In this document: piece by piece, positions 1-8,095 of the stretch
Layout of the letters: each line of letters begins with the position of its first letter
Position numbering within the stretch: position 1 is the stretch's first letter
The notes under the pieces: generated by a model
What the model was told of the DNA's origin: nothing
Database searches by the model: none
What the model saw: only the letters and a program-made list of their open reading frames with translations
Made by a program: the position numbers and the translations under genes
NCBI GenBank assembly: GCA_003142855.1
Contig: PLNW01000057.1
Span: 1-61,051 of the forward strand
Reading direction: 5' to 3'
Source of the DNA: Myxococcales bacterium
GTDB taxonomy: Bacteria; Myxococcota_A; Polyangia; Fen-1088
Length of the DNA: 61,051 bases

Positions 1-615
1 GTGTGCACGCCGGGCGAAACTCAAGCATGCATCTGCACCAACGGCAGCACTGGAGCGCAGCCGTGCGCCGCAGGCGGCACCCAGTTTGGTGCATGCACTT
101 GCTCCCCAGCGTGCCCGACGGCTTTATGTGGGGCCGCGTGCTGCGGGACCGACGAGGTGTGCATTGTCAAGGCTGGAGTCACACGTTGCGCTCAGTCCTG
201 CACTACCAGCAGTGACTGCACCGTCGCCATGCCATGCTGCTCATTGCTCGCGCCGGCGACTGGCGGTTCGCCGCCAGCAAAGGGAGCATGCACGAGTGAC
301 ACATCAGCGTGTCGGTGCACGACGGGGAGCGAGTGTCAGCTCGGTTCTTGTTCGCCAGCTCTCGCTGCGGACGGGACGACACCGCTAGGAGTGAACACGT
401 GCTCGCTGAACGACGGCGCGCCCTACGATGGCTGCAACGGATTGCAACGCTGTGCTGGCAACACGTGCTGCGTCCACGACGCGAACGGGAACAACTTCTG
501 CGCCGTGATTTGTGGAAACGGAACCATGTGCACGGGCGGGGCACAATGTAGCAATGCATACGCCATCGATGCCCTCTCCTCGTGTTTGGCGACGCAGAAG
601 ACGTGCAGCCCGTGA
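1..615 (+). CDS. Cys-rich secreted protein, 5' partial
   Basis: The reading frame is open from the first base and ends at TGA 613-615. A GTG lies at base 1, but no signal peptide follows it, so the true start is probably outside the window. The 204 visible residues hold about 30 cysteines in spaced pairs. The N-terminal part has the pattern C-x-PG-x-x-Q-x-C-x-C, then GAQ-x-C and FGAC, which is common in surface lipoproteins of myxobacteria. No catalytic motif is visible. The role is unknown; it is probably extracellular and disulfide-bonded, as inferred from composition. It lies outside the mobile element that follows. Confidence 0.7.
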   Translation: MCTPGETQACICTNGSTGAQPCAAGGTQFGACTCSPACPTALCGAACCGTDEVCIVKAGVTRCAQSCTTSSDCTVAMPCCSLLAPATGGSPPAKGACTSDTSACRCTTGSECQLGSCSPALAADGTTPLGVNTCSLNDGAPYDGCNGLQRCAGNTCCVHDANGNNFCAVICGNGTMCTGGAQCSNAYAIDALSSCLATQKTCSP

Positions 616-1552
616 GGAAGCGGAGCGTGTCGGCAACGCCGCACCAAGTTTGCGTGGCGTGGGCACCTTCCACGGCAACGGCGCGACCGGGATACAGCGC
701 AACCTGGAATTTCTAGGAAAAGGCGGGAACGGTCGGTTTTCTCACTTCGCGCAAATACGATTCTCGACGTCCAGACCCTCCGATCCGTTGGAATTCTGCC
801 AGCGCCGATGTGACCTAGGGGAAGCCGGGCTCTCGGCCATGGTCGCGGACAAACCTTGATTGTTTGTGCGCGAAAAACTACGGGAGTGCCGAGCTGCAAT
901 TCGTAATTCTCTGGCCACGGCCGCGCCTCGGTGATCCGCGGCGTCTCCGTCGGAGAGCAGTGATCCGCGCGGTTTCCAGACGAGGTTTTCTCGAATTAAA
1001 AGCCGAACGATTTCGCCAACTTAGCTAATTAGCCAGTTCACGTCGGGAGGCCGTGGAATCGCGAGGGATCGTTTCCATTGGATTAAACCCGCATGATTTC
1101 CACAAGTTAGCCGCTATTCGACCGGCATCGGAGACAAATTGATCGCTCCTCCCATGCGTCCACCGCCCGGCTATTTGAAAACCCGTAACTCGCCCGAAGA
1201 AAAACTCACGAGCATGCGCGCGATCGAAACCACAAAACCCGTGCCTCCCCCCATTTTCGCGCAGCATTTCGTCCCTGCGCGAGTTATTCGGGCAGCGTGT
1301 GCGACGTTGGTTGCGAAATCGCCGCAATTGCCGTCGGAAAATTCCTCTTGATTGGGTCGGGGCCGTGTCCGACCCTGAAGGCATGGACATGGCACCGTCT
1401 GTGCTGGCAGCTCGGTCGAGGAGTCGTTTCCGACGAGGTCGAGATCGCGGGGGATTCTTTCCTTCGCGGTGCACATTTCCGACGAAGGCAGGGAAATGGG
1501 TGCTGGCGGTTTCTAGGGACGGTCCAGTGGACAAGCAACATGGGGGCGGCTC
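616..1552. other. 937-bp region without a convincing gene
   Basis: No frame here looks like a protein I recognise. The section around 970-1140 is visibly more AT-rich than its surroundings. Small repeats occur: GTGATCCGCG at 931-940 and 960-969 flanking the near-palindrome TCTCCG-T-CGGAGA (944-956); the inverted repeat GGGTCGG/CCGACCC (1354-1360/1369-1375); and TTTCCGACG at 1427-1435 and 1476-1484 plus an inverted copy at 1332-1340. The left edge of the mobile element probably lies here or outside the window. I found no second copy of the tRNA-Glu 3' end in this stretch. Confidence 0.5.
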
Positions 1553-2386
1553 TTGAGCCCTTCTGAAGACCGCGGGGGGATCTGCGCCGTGCCCTCGCCC
1601 GCACCACAGACGCCGGCTCCGGTGGAGGACCTCTCTCACGAGGTCGCCAGGGGCGAACCGGCCCAAGACCAGCGTCCGAGATTCTGGCGCTCGCACCAAC
1701 AGGTCAAGGAGGCGTGGCGGGGAATCGCCGAACACGGTGCCCTGGCGGCCCAATTGCTCGAAGCGTTCTTCGAGGCGGTGAAGGGCTTCCGGGCGCTAGG
1801 ACTGCCGCAGGATTTCCTCAACCAACTTCGCGATGGCGTCGTCGAGATTGGGCGGGGCTACGTTGAGGAGGGCCTCGACGCCAAGACGCTGATCGCAGAA
1901 ATTAAATCGTGTGCACCCGGCCTCATGCCCTATCTCCTAGTTACCACCGGGGACGATGTCGACATTTTGTGCAAATGGATTGACCGGCTACTCCCGATGG
2001 CGGCGAGGTATGCTCTGGGCCGTCTGGCAGAGACCACGCAGGGCTTGGAGCCCAAGATCAGCAAACTCCTAGCGGAAGCGCAGCAGGTTGAGAAGACGGA
2101 TCCGGAGGAGGCCAAGCTCATTCGCGCCCAGGTAGAACATCTGCGCGAAAAACTCCCACGTGGCTTTGTCCCGGCGCCAGGAAGGACGGGCCGCCCCAAC
2201 TTGAATTCCTGGCGAGCCAAACTGCTGGATGTGCTGTTCCAGGACGGAATGCCGATCCACCAGATGGCCAAGAGTCTCGGACAAGACGCCGCTTACCTCC
2301 GACGGCGACGCAAGTTGAGCGAGTCCCAAGTGGCCGAGGCTCCCCCTCTGCCCGTTCCGTCGCCCATCGCCAGCCCCAAACGGTAG
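1553..2386 (+). CDS. Hypothetical protein with C-terminal helix-turn-helix-like segment
   Basis: This is a 277-residue protein starting at TTG 1553; GTG 1589 is an alternative start. The N-terminal 40 residues are Pro-rich. The middle is mostly helical, with acidic and hydrophobic heptads, and has no family motif I recognise. Residues about 220-255 (LLDVLFQDGMPIHQMAKSLG and the following Arg-rich stretch) resemble a sigma-region-4 or HTH recognition unit, which suggests DNA binding. It is the first gene of the element on the plus strand and is separated from the next gene by a hairpin. It could be an element regulator or a replication accessory protein. Function is not assigned. Confidence 0.6.
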   Translation: MSPSEDRGGICAVPSPAPQTPAPVEDLSHEVARGEPAQDQRPRFWRSHQQVKEAWRGIAEHGALAAQLLEAFFEAVKGFRALGLPQDFLNQLRDGVVEIGRGYVEEGLDAKTLIAEIKSCAPGLMPYLLVTTGDDVDILCKWIDRLLPMAARYALGRLAETTQGLEPKISKLLAEAQQVEKTDPEEAKLIRAQVEHLREKLPRGFVPAPGRTGRPNLNSWRAKLLDVLFQDGMPIHQMAKSLGQDAAYLRRRRKLSESQVAEAPPLPVPSPIASPKR

Positions 2387-2409
2387 CCCTGTACTGAACA
2401 TCCGCCCAG

Positions 2410-2433
2410 GGCCAAAACTCCGCGCTTTTGGCC
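2410..2433 (+). terminator. Hairpin GGCCAAAA-N8-TTTTGGCC, terminator or operator
   Basis: Perfect 8-bp arms lie at 2410-2417 and 2426-2433 around an 8-nt loop, followed by GAGTTTT. The hairpin starts 24 bp after the stop of the preceding gene and lies about 40 bp before the small HTH gene. It could be a weak intrinsic terminator or the operator for that HTH protein; the sequence does not decide. Confidence 0.4.
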
Positions 2434-2472
2434 GAGTTTTCAGGGTGAGTTGTGTTCGATACCGTGGAGGTC

Positions 2473-2703
2473 ATGAGAGTTGTCGACACTAATCAGCTCA
2501 GCGATCCCGAGTTCCTGACCCGCGCCGAAGTCGCCGCTATAGCGCGCACGACCCTGGAGCGAGTCCGGTACTGGGATCGCAAGGGGCTTCTGCCGCGAGT
2601 GCGGCCCCACGGAACCAGCCTCGTCCTTTACCCACGTCAGCCGATCCTGGCGTGGCTTCGTGGCGACTGGCCGCCTCGCGCGATGACCGGAGGTCGGCCA
2701 TGA
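2473..2703 (+). CDS. Small MerR/excisionase-like HTH protein
   Basis: This protein has 76 residues from ATG 2473; GTG 2452 in the same frame would add 7. GGAGG lies at 2466-2470, close to the ATG. The segment LTRAEVAAIARTTLERVRYW is a winged-HTH recognition unit of the MerR/excisionase (HTH_17) type, followed by a YPRQPILAWL-like closing helix typical of excisionase-family regulators. The stop TGA overlaps the next start as ATGA, so the gene is translationally coupled to the primase-helicase. Likely roles are element transcription control or excision directionality factor. The family is clear; the exact role is inferred. Confidence 0.75.
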   Translation: MRVVDTNQLSDPEFLTRAEVAAIARTTLERVRYWDRKGLLPRVRPHGTSLVLYPRQPILAWLRGDWPPRAMTGGRP

Positions 2704-5270
2704 CCATCGAAGATTTCCTCGGGCGCTTTGAGGGCGTCCGAAAGAACGCGAGCGGGTGGACAGCGCGCTGTCCGGCTCACGACGATCGGCGGCAGAGCCT
2801 GAGCATTTCGCAGGGAGAAAAGGGAATCGTCCTCAAGTGCTTCGCCGGCTGCGAAACCAAAGACGTTCTCGCGAAGCTCGGGTTGAAGGAACGCGATCTC
2901 TTCCCGCGAGAGAAGGCGCCGGCACGCGGCTCGTTCTCGGCCAGAAGATCGGGCAGGCCAGAAGCGATCTATCCGTACCGAAACGCGCAAGGCCGAGTCC
3001 TGTTCGAGGTCCTTCGCTTTCCCGGAAAGGACTTTCGCCAACGCCGTCCCGATCCTAGCCGCCCGGGCGCTTACGTGTACAACCTCGACGGTGTTTCTCG
3101 TGTGCCGTACCGGCTGCCGGAACTCCTGCAGGCTGATCCGTTGGCGGTGGTCTTCATCGTGGAGGGCGAGAAGGATGCGGGGAACCTCAGCCGCTTGGGC
3201 GAGGTGGCAACGACGAATCCGGGTGGCACAGGCAACAGCAGACTGTGGGAGACCACGTCGTTCTGGGAGCCTCTCCGCGGTCGTGACGTTGCCATATTGC
3301 CGGACAACGATGAGCCAGGCAGGAAGCACGCCGACCGCGTCGCCCGGGCTGTCCAGGGCTACGCCCGATCCGTGAAGGTGCTCAGCCTGCCCGCCTTGCC
3401 GGCGAAGGGTGATGTCAGCGATTGGATACGGACGGGAGGCACGCGCGAAAGACTGGCAGCACTCGTGACCGCCTGCCCGCCATGGGTGCCGCCGGTCACT
3501 TCCTCGACCACCGATACACAACCGAACGAGAACGAAGAGGAAACCGGGCAGAAGAAGAGCCAAACCCAGCGCCTGCTTGAGCTGGCGTCGGCCAAGATCG
3601 AGCTTTTCAGGACCCCAACAAACGAGCCATTCGCGTCAGTGATCCGATGCGGGGTTCAAGAGACGTGGCCCGTGGATTCTGAGGAGTTTCGGCTCTTGCT
3701 TCGGCGGATGTTCTATGAGGATGAAGGCGGAAGCGCGGCTCGGAACGCGCTCGCGGACGCGGTTGAGGATCTGAAAGCACAGGCCACCTTCGGATCCAAA
3801 GTCATACCCGTCGAACTCCGCACGGCTCAAAAGGCCGGCGCCGTCTACCACGACTTGGGCCGGGAGGACTGGCGAGTGGTCAAAATCACGCCCAATGGCT
3901 GGGCAGTTGTTCCCGCTTCGGAGTGTCCGATTCGATTCCGTCGCAGCGCCAATACGCTCACCCTCCCCGTTCCCACGAATGGCGGAGAACTGGACGATCT
4001 GCGCTTCTTCGTCAACGCCGGCACTGACGAAAATTTCCAGATGATTGTTGCCTGGCTGACCTTCGCGATCGCCGGAGAAGGACCGTATCCCGTGCTCGTC
4101 ATCCAGGGCGAACAGGGGAGCGCAAAGTCAACGACAACCAGAACCATTGCGTCGCTGGTGGACCCCTCAGAGTCTGACCTGATGATCCCGCCGATGACAG
4201 ATGAGGATCTGATGATCGTGGCGAACAACTGCTTCGTTCTTGCCTACGACAACCTCTCGGGCCTGTCCCCCCGGCTTTCCGACGGATTGTCCAGGGTCGC
4301 CACCGGTGGGGCTTTTACAGCGCGGAAGAAATACACCGACAAGGGGATGTCGGTTATGCGTGTTCGCCGGCCTATCATTCTGAACGGGATTGACCAGCTC
4401 GCCGCACGCCACGACCTTGCAGACCGGTCCATCGTAATCCATCTGCCAGCAATCCCACCGGCGAACCGTCGCACGGAAGCTGAGTTCGCCAAATGCCTCG
4501 ATGGCCACAAGGCCCGCCTTCTGGGCTCGATCTACAACGCTATTGTGGGGGCGTTGAGAGAACTCCCGGAAGTCAGGGAGGCAACCCTTCCTCGAATGGC
4601 CGATTTTGGCCGCTGGGGCGTGGCCCTGGAGCGTTCCCAGGGCTGGCCGTCCGGTTCCTTCATGTGCGCCTATGGCGCCAACCTGAAGGAATCGGCTGCG
4701 ACGGCCACCGAAGCCGACCCGATCTTCCTGGCGCTCATGGATTTGATGGAGAAGCACGAAGGCCGGTGGGAAGGCACCATGGGGGACCTACTAAAGGACC
4801 TTGAGCGACTGGTTTCCGAAAAGGACCGGACGAGCCGGTGGTGGCCGCGATCTCCGCAAGCCCTGTCCAACCGGCTCATGCGGCTCGCCCCGGATCTCCG
4901 TCGCGAGGGGTGGGAGAGGGCTCCTCTTGAGCGGGCCAAGCGGGGCCGCCAATGGTTGATCGCCAGGGTCACCGGTCATAGCGGAGAAAGTTCGTCACCA
5001 GCGTCACCGTCAGCAATAGGCCAGCAGATTTCAGCACATACCGGTGACGAACCCAGTGACAAACCCGTAGACGCTGTGCGCGCCACATCGGGAGTGGTGA
5101 CGAACGGTGCCGAAGAGACAGCGCATCAAGAGAACGTCGTCACTGCCGTTCGCCTCTCGGTGGGTGACGAAGATGACAAAGGTGACGAAGTTCCCCCTCT
5201 CTTGACTGGAGGAAAAGAGGGAAGGGAAGACGATTCGGGTTCTCTCCCCTCGGCAGGAGGCCAGCCGTGA
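2700..5270 (+). CDS. Toprim primase-helicase of the mobile element
   Basis: This is an 856-residue protein. I chose ATG 2700 because GGAGGT sits just upstream and the start overlaps the previous stop by four bases. Domains in order: a CHC2-like zinc site (C24, H27, C47, C51); a Toprim domain with VEGEKD (154-159) and DND (202-204); a linker; then a P-loop NTPase with GEQGSAKST (470-478), a Walker-B-like LAYDNLSG (514-521) and the sensor ILNGI (560-564). This matches phage/plasmid bifunctional primase-helicases that prime and unwind DNA at an element origin. The C-terminal 130 residues are Ser/Thr/Asp-rich and look disordered. The end overlaps the next gene (GTGA). Confidence 0.85.
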   Translation: MTIEDFLGRFEGVRKNASGWTARCPAHDDRRQSLSISQGEKGIVLKCFAGCETKDVLAKLGLKERDLFPREKAPARGSFSARRSGRPEAIYPYRNAQGRVLFEVLRFPGKDFRQRRPDPSRPGAYVYNLDGVSRVPYRLPELLQADPLAVVFIVEGEKDAGNLSRLGEVATTNPGGTGNSRLWETTSFWEPLRGRDVAILPDNDEPGRKHADRVARAVQGYARSVKVLSLPALPAKGDVSDWIRTGGTRERLAALVTACPPWVPPVTSSTTDTQPNENEEETGQKKSQTQRLLELASAKIELFRTPTNEPFASVIRCGVQETWPVDSEEFRLLLRRMFYEDEGGSAARNALADAVEDLKAQATFGSKVIPVELRTAQKAGAVYHDLGREDWRVVKITPNGWAVVPASECPIRFRRSANTLTLPVPTNGGELDDLRFFVNAGTDENFQMIVAWLTFAIAGEGPYPVLVIQGEQGSAKSTTTRTIASLVDPSESDLMIPPMTDEDLMIVANNCFVLAYDNLSGLSPRLSDGLSRVATGGAFTARKKYTDKGMSVMRVRRPIILNGIDQLAARHDLADRSIVIHLPAIPPANRRTEAEFAKCLDGHKARLLGSIYNAIVGALRELPEVREATLPRMADFGRWGVALERSQGWPSGSFMCAYGANLKESAATATEADPIFLALMDLMEKHEGRWEGTMGDLLKDLERLVSEKDRTSRWWPRSPQALSNRLMRLAPDLRREGWERAPLERAKRGRQWLIARVTGHSGESSSPASPSAIGQQISAHTGDEPSDKPVDAVRATSGVVTNGAEETAHQENVVTAVRLSVGDEDDKGDEVPPLLTGGKEGREDDSGSLPSAGGQP

Positions 5271-5644
5271 GCCTCTTCAACGAATCCGAGTTTCGGGAGA
5301 TCATCCGCGACGAGGTCCGGATGGCAATCCGGGAGCTGGGCAAGAAGCCGGCGACCGCCGGCGAGTTCGTCAGCGTGGCCGATGCCGCGCAGATTGCATC
5401 CGTCGCCACGCAGACAATCCGGGTCTGGGTACGAGAGGGCAGATTGACGGGGTACCACGCCGGTCGGGTTCTGCGGGTGCGAAGGGCAGAGCTTGAGGAC
5501 TTCCTCGCCGCCGGCCCGAGTCCGTCCTCAACTACCCAGATGAGCCCGGAAGAACTCGCTGACCGGGACTTCAGGCAGCGCCAGGCCGCCGGACGCGAGC
5601 GACGCAGTAACACACACGGCCGGCTGCCTGGAGGCGCGCCTTGA
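5267..5644 (+). CDS. Excisionase-family HTH DNA-binding protein
   Basis: This protein has 125 residues and a GTG start at 5267 overlapping the primase-helicase stop as GTGA, so it is translationally coupled. Residues 38-85 form a typical HTH_17 unit: VSVADAAQIASVATQTIRVW, then a short wing and a VRRAELEDFL helix. The N-terminus is a charged helix; the C-terminus is polar and rich in Arg and Gln. Such proteins serve as excisionases or as element repressors. With two HTH_17-type proteins around the primase, one may direct excision and the other control transcription. Which is which cannot be told from sequence. Confidence 0.75.
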   Translation: MSLFNESEFREIIRDEVRMAIRELGKKPATAGEFVSVADAAQIASVATQTIRVWVREGRLTGYHAGRVLRVRRAELEDFLAAGPSPSSTTQMSPEELADRDFRQRQAAGRERRSNTHGRLPGGAP

Positions 5645-5802
5645 GGGGGGCTTCATCCCAGCCCGGTTTGGGCGAGGTTCCCAAGCTTTGCGCTTCCCCA
5701 AGTGGGGGCAGAATTCGCCTTGCAATGCGAGAAGACCAAGAATGTCTCCGCCGCCCAATCTGACCCGGCAATCCTTGACGTGGCATCAATGATGGAGTAT
5801 CA

Positions 5803-6090
5803 ATGCTGAAGGAACCACTAGCCGCGGACGAGGCGAAGCGCCTCATCGTGAAAGCGATAGATTCTGACAGGGTCGACTTCAAACAGGTCCATGCGCGCGA
5901 GGAGATGACCGACGATGATCTATCCATTCGGGACGTGTTGCGGGTTCTTCGCGGTGGCGTGGTCGAGCCCGGCGAACTCCGCCGAAGCACCTGGCGCTAC
6001 CGCGTCCGCACGTCCTGGGCCTACGTCGTGGTCACGTTCCGGACCGAGGACAACGTGGTGGTGGTGACCGCCTGGAGGATGAAGCGATGA
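5803..6090 (+). CDS. DUF4258 / MqsR-like toxin
   Basis: This is a 95-residue protein starting at ATG 5803 with GGAG five bases upstream. The pattern HAREEM followed by DDLSIRDVLRVLRGG, a WRYRV strand and VVVVTAW near the end fits the DUF4258 family, a small BECR-like fold related to the MqsR/RelE RNases. The stop overlaps the start of the zinc-finger HTH gene as ATGA, the usual toxin-first order for mqsRA. The probable role is translation-dependent or free mRNA cleavage that stabilises the element in its host. The fold family is well supported; RNase activity is inferred. Confidence 0.75.
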   Translation: MLKEPLAADEAKRLIVKAIDSDRVDFKQVHAREEMTDDDLSIRDVLRVLRGGVVEPGELRRSTWRYRVRTSWAYVVVTFRTEDNVVVVTAWRMKR

Positions 6091-6644
6091 AGAAGACAAA
6101 GAAACAGACGGCGAAGAAGGGGCCGGCCTGCGTCGAGTGCGGCGCGACCATGCGCACCGAAAAGGGCGATTTCAAGTTCACCATCACCCCGCGGTGGGCC
6201 GTCACCATAGCGGACAGCGAGCTGCACACCTGCCCGAAATGTGGCACGCACGAGGGCACCGTGGTCAAGGCTTCCGCGCTGGAGAGAAAGATCGCTGCCG
6301 AGGTCCTGGCCAAAGACAGTCCCCTGGCACCTGACGAGGTGAAGTTCTTGGTCGAGTCTTTCGACTGGACGAAGCGCCAGGTAGCCGCACGCCTTGGGAT
6401 CGCGCCAGAAACGCTATCGAGGTACGAGCAGGGCGCCTACCGCATCAGTCCCGCCGTCGATCGTCTGCTGCGCCTGATGGTGGCCGTGTTGTACGTGCGC
6501 GACCAGGAGTTGGCCGGCGCCGTCGTCTCGAACCCCGTCGCCGGCAAGACAGCCGACCCTCTCAAGCTGACCCTGCGGCTTGACCAGAACGGCGAGTACC
6601 AGGTGATCAGCGAAAGTCAGACAGGCCATCAAGTGGCCGCCTAG
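6087..6644 (+). CDS. MqsA-like antitoxin (zinc finger plus HTH)
   Basis: This protein has 185 residues, with an ATG overlapping the toxin stop by four bases. The N-terminal zinc site is C15-x2-C18 and C49-x2-C52, as in MqsA/YgiT-type antitoxins, which bind the toxin with this domain. Residues about 93-132 form an XRE-type helix-turn-helix (WTKRQVAARLGIAPETLSRY), expected to bind the operon promoter. A further 50 residues after the HTH have no obvious match; standard MqsA is about 130 residues, so this protein is longer than usual. It is likely the autoregulator of the pair. No operator palindrome could be picked out with confidence in 5645-5802. Confidence 0.8.
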   Translation: MKKTKKQTAKKGPACVECGATMRTEKGDFKFTITPRWAVTIADSELHTCPKCGTHEGTVVKASALERKIAAEVLAKDSPLAPDEVKFLVESFDWTKRQVAARLGIAPETLSRYEQGAYRISPAVDRLLRLMVAVLYVRDQELAGAVVSNPVAGKTADPLKLTLRLDQNGEYQVISESQTGHQVAA

Positions 6645-6661
6645 TCTGGAAAAGGAAGGCC

Positions 6662-7888
6662 ATGTCCAGCGTCTACAAGAGGGGTAACAAGCTGTGGGCA
6701 CGGCTCAAGGACGAGTCCGGCAAGTGGTCGTGCGAAGCCACGCCGTTCCGCACTGGACAGGAAGTTGAGGCGCGGCGCTACCTGAAGCGGCTGGAGGCCC
6801 GGATCGCAGCCGCGAGAGACGTCACGGACGCGGCCGAGCTGGCGCCAGGCACGCCGATCACGGTGGCGCAGTATGCGCAAAAATGGCTCAAGGATCGAGA
6901 ACCCCTCCGACACGCGTCCCACAAGGATGAGGTGTGCCGGATCGTGAAGCACATGCTGCCAAGGCTTGGCCACATGGAGCTGACCGAGGTGCGGCCTCGC
7001 CACATCCGCGAATTCGTGCTTGGCCTGCGACAAGGCGATCTTGCGCCGCGGTCGATCTACCACGTGTACCAGAGCACGGCCCTGCTCTTCCGCACGGCCG
7101 TGGTCGAGGAACTTATAGACGCGAGTCCGTGCGTGGTCGCGAGGGGAGTGCTGCCCAAGAAGGTGGACAAGGATCCGGCGTGGCGAGCTACGGCCATCTA
7201 CACGCGGGAGGAGGTCGAGCGCCTGATTTCGGACAGCCGCATCCCGGAGGATCGCCGCCTGCTCTACGCCCTGAAGGGCTTGGCCGGATTGAGACACGGC
7301 GAAGCCGCTGGGCTGCGCTGGAGCCAATACGACGAGAAGGCCGAACCGCTCGGGGCCTTGAACCTCGCCAAGACGAAGACCGGCGTACCTCGGCGCGTCC
7401 CCGTCCACCCTACCCTTGCCCGCATCCTTGCCGAGTGGAAGCTCGCAGGCTGGGAGCGCACCTACGGCCGGATGCCGACGCCTGACGACTACGTCACGCC
7501 CACGCGCAACATGACCGAGCGAACGGCGCAGGAAACGCCGAAGCAGCTCCACGAGGATCTGGACTTGCTGGGCTTGCGACGAAGGCGCGGCCACGACCTG
7601 CGCCGCACGTTCATCACGCTCGCACAAGTCGACGGCGCTCGTCGAGACTTGCTCGAAACCGTCACCCACGGCCCCCGCGGGGACATCGTCAGCATCTACA
7701 CCACGTTCCCCTGGCCGGCGCTCTGCGAAGAGGTCGCGAAGCTCAAGATCGCGCTACGCGAAGGAGTGCTTCTCGACGGAGAATTCGGTTCGCTTGCTAC
7801 AGAGTTTGCTACAGTCCAGCGAAGGGCGCGAAATCGCTGGCAAAAAGTGGTGACCCCATCGGGACTTGAACCCGAGATTACGCCGTGA
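6662..7888 (+). CDS. Tyrosine site-specific integrase
   Basis: This is a 408-residue protein. ATG 6662 has AAGGAAGG upstream. It has an N-terminal strand-rich arm-binding region (1-50), a SAM-like core-binding domain (about 65-160) and a catalytic domain with R211, a likely K239, H311-x2-R314, H336 and nucleophile Y346, the complete tyrosine recombinase set. It catalyses integration and excision of the element. The last about 13 residues, including the stop, are read from the 3' half of the tRNA-Glu gene on the opposite strand. The integrase therefore abuts its own attachment site, the usual layout for elements that insert into tRNA 3' ends. Confidence 0.92.
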   Translation: MSSVYKRGNKLWARLKDESGKWSCEATPFRTGQEVEARRYLKRLEARIAAARDVTDAAELAPGTPITVAQYAQKWLKDREPLRHASHKDEVCRIVKHMLPRLGHMELTEVRPRHIREFVLGLRQGDLAPRSIYHVYQSTALLFRTAVVEELIDASPCVVARGVLPKKVDKDPAWRATAIYTREEVERLISDSRIPEDRRLLYALKGLAGLRHGEAAGLRWSQYDEKAEPLGALNLAKTKTGVPRRVPVHPTLARILAEWKLAGWERTYGRMPTPDDYVTPTRNMTERTAQETPKQLHEDLDLLGLRRRRGHDLRRTFITLAQVDGARRDLLETVTHGPRGDIVSIYTTFPWPALCEEVAKLKIALREGVLLDGEFGSLATEFATVQRRARNRWQKVVTPSGLEPEITP

Positions 7889-7890
7889 GA
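7848..7890. other. Probable attachment site at the tRNA-Glu 3' end
   Basis: The element ends where the integrase frame enters the 3' part (CCA, acceptor and T arm) of tRNA-Glu. Integrases of this class recombine at tRNA 3' ends and restore the tRNA. The extent is an estimate, because the other att copy is not in the window. Confidence 0.5.
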
Positions 7891-7922
7891 GGGCGCCGTC
7901 CTAACCGCTAGACCATGGGGCC
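7848..7922 (-). tRNA. tRNA-Glu (CTC anticodon), CCA encoded
   Basis: The minus strand folds into a full cloverleaf: acceptor GGCCCCA/TGGGGTC (with a G-T pair), D arm with GGTCTAGCGGTTAGGA, anticodon stem GCGCC/GGCGT around loop CTCTCAC (anticodon CTC), and T arm with GGTTCAAGTCC. The 3' CCA is encoded at 7848-7850. The 3' half overlaps the integrase gene on the other strand. It is probably co-transcribed with tRNA-Gln, which lies 37 bp upstream on the same strand. Confidence 0.95.
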
Positions 7923-7959
7923 AGTCGTAACTTTTGAAATGCTCTCACGCTAAGTTGTG

Positions 7960-8030
7960 TTCGGGGACAAGGATTCGAACCTTGATAGCCAGATCCAGAG
8001 TCTGGCGTCCTGCCATTAGACGATCCCCGA
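7960..8030 (-). tRNA. tRNA-Gln (CTG anticodon)
   Basis: The cloverleaf is on the minus strand: acceptor TCGGGGA/TCCCCGA, anticodon stem CCAGA/TCTGG with loop CTCTGGA (anticodon CTG), T loop GGTTCGAATCC and discriminator A at 7960. The 3' CCA is not encoded. It is upstream of tRNA-Glu in the same direction. Confidence 0.95.
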
Positions 8031-8067
8031 GTGCTCCACACCGAGGCTGCCCGCGGCGGGAAGGAAA

Positions 8068-8095
8068 GTTGTAGCAGTCGCACTGCGCGTGTCAA
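8068..8095 (-). promoter_or_regulatory. Sigma-70-type promoter for tRNA-Gln/tRNA-Glu
   Basis: On the minus strand, TTGACA (8095-8090) is followed by a 16-bp spacer and TACAAC (8073-8068). The expected transcription start near 8061 is about 30 bp before the tRNA-Gln 5' end, and a GC-rich discriminator follows, as in growth-rate-controlled stable-RNA promoters. The -35 is a perfect consensus. Confidence 0.7.

Noticed and set aside
616..1552. Second copy of the tRNA-Glu 3' end as left attachment site
   Set aside because: Reading the stretch I found no match to the T-arm or acceptor sequence; the left att site may be outside the window or too short to see.
1025..1753. 242-codon open frame on the minus strand
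   Set aside because: Composition is Arg/Ser/Pro-rich without any motif. It overlaps the start of the better-supported plus-strand gene and has no ribosome site.
5775..5803. TTGACG-17 bp-TATCAA promoter-like pair before the MqsR-like toxin
   Set aside because: The -10 word overlaps the ATG at 5803, which has a good GGAG ribosome site. Transcription from here would begin inside the gene, so the match is probably chance.
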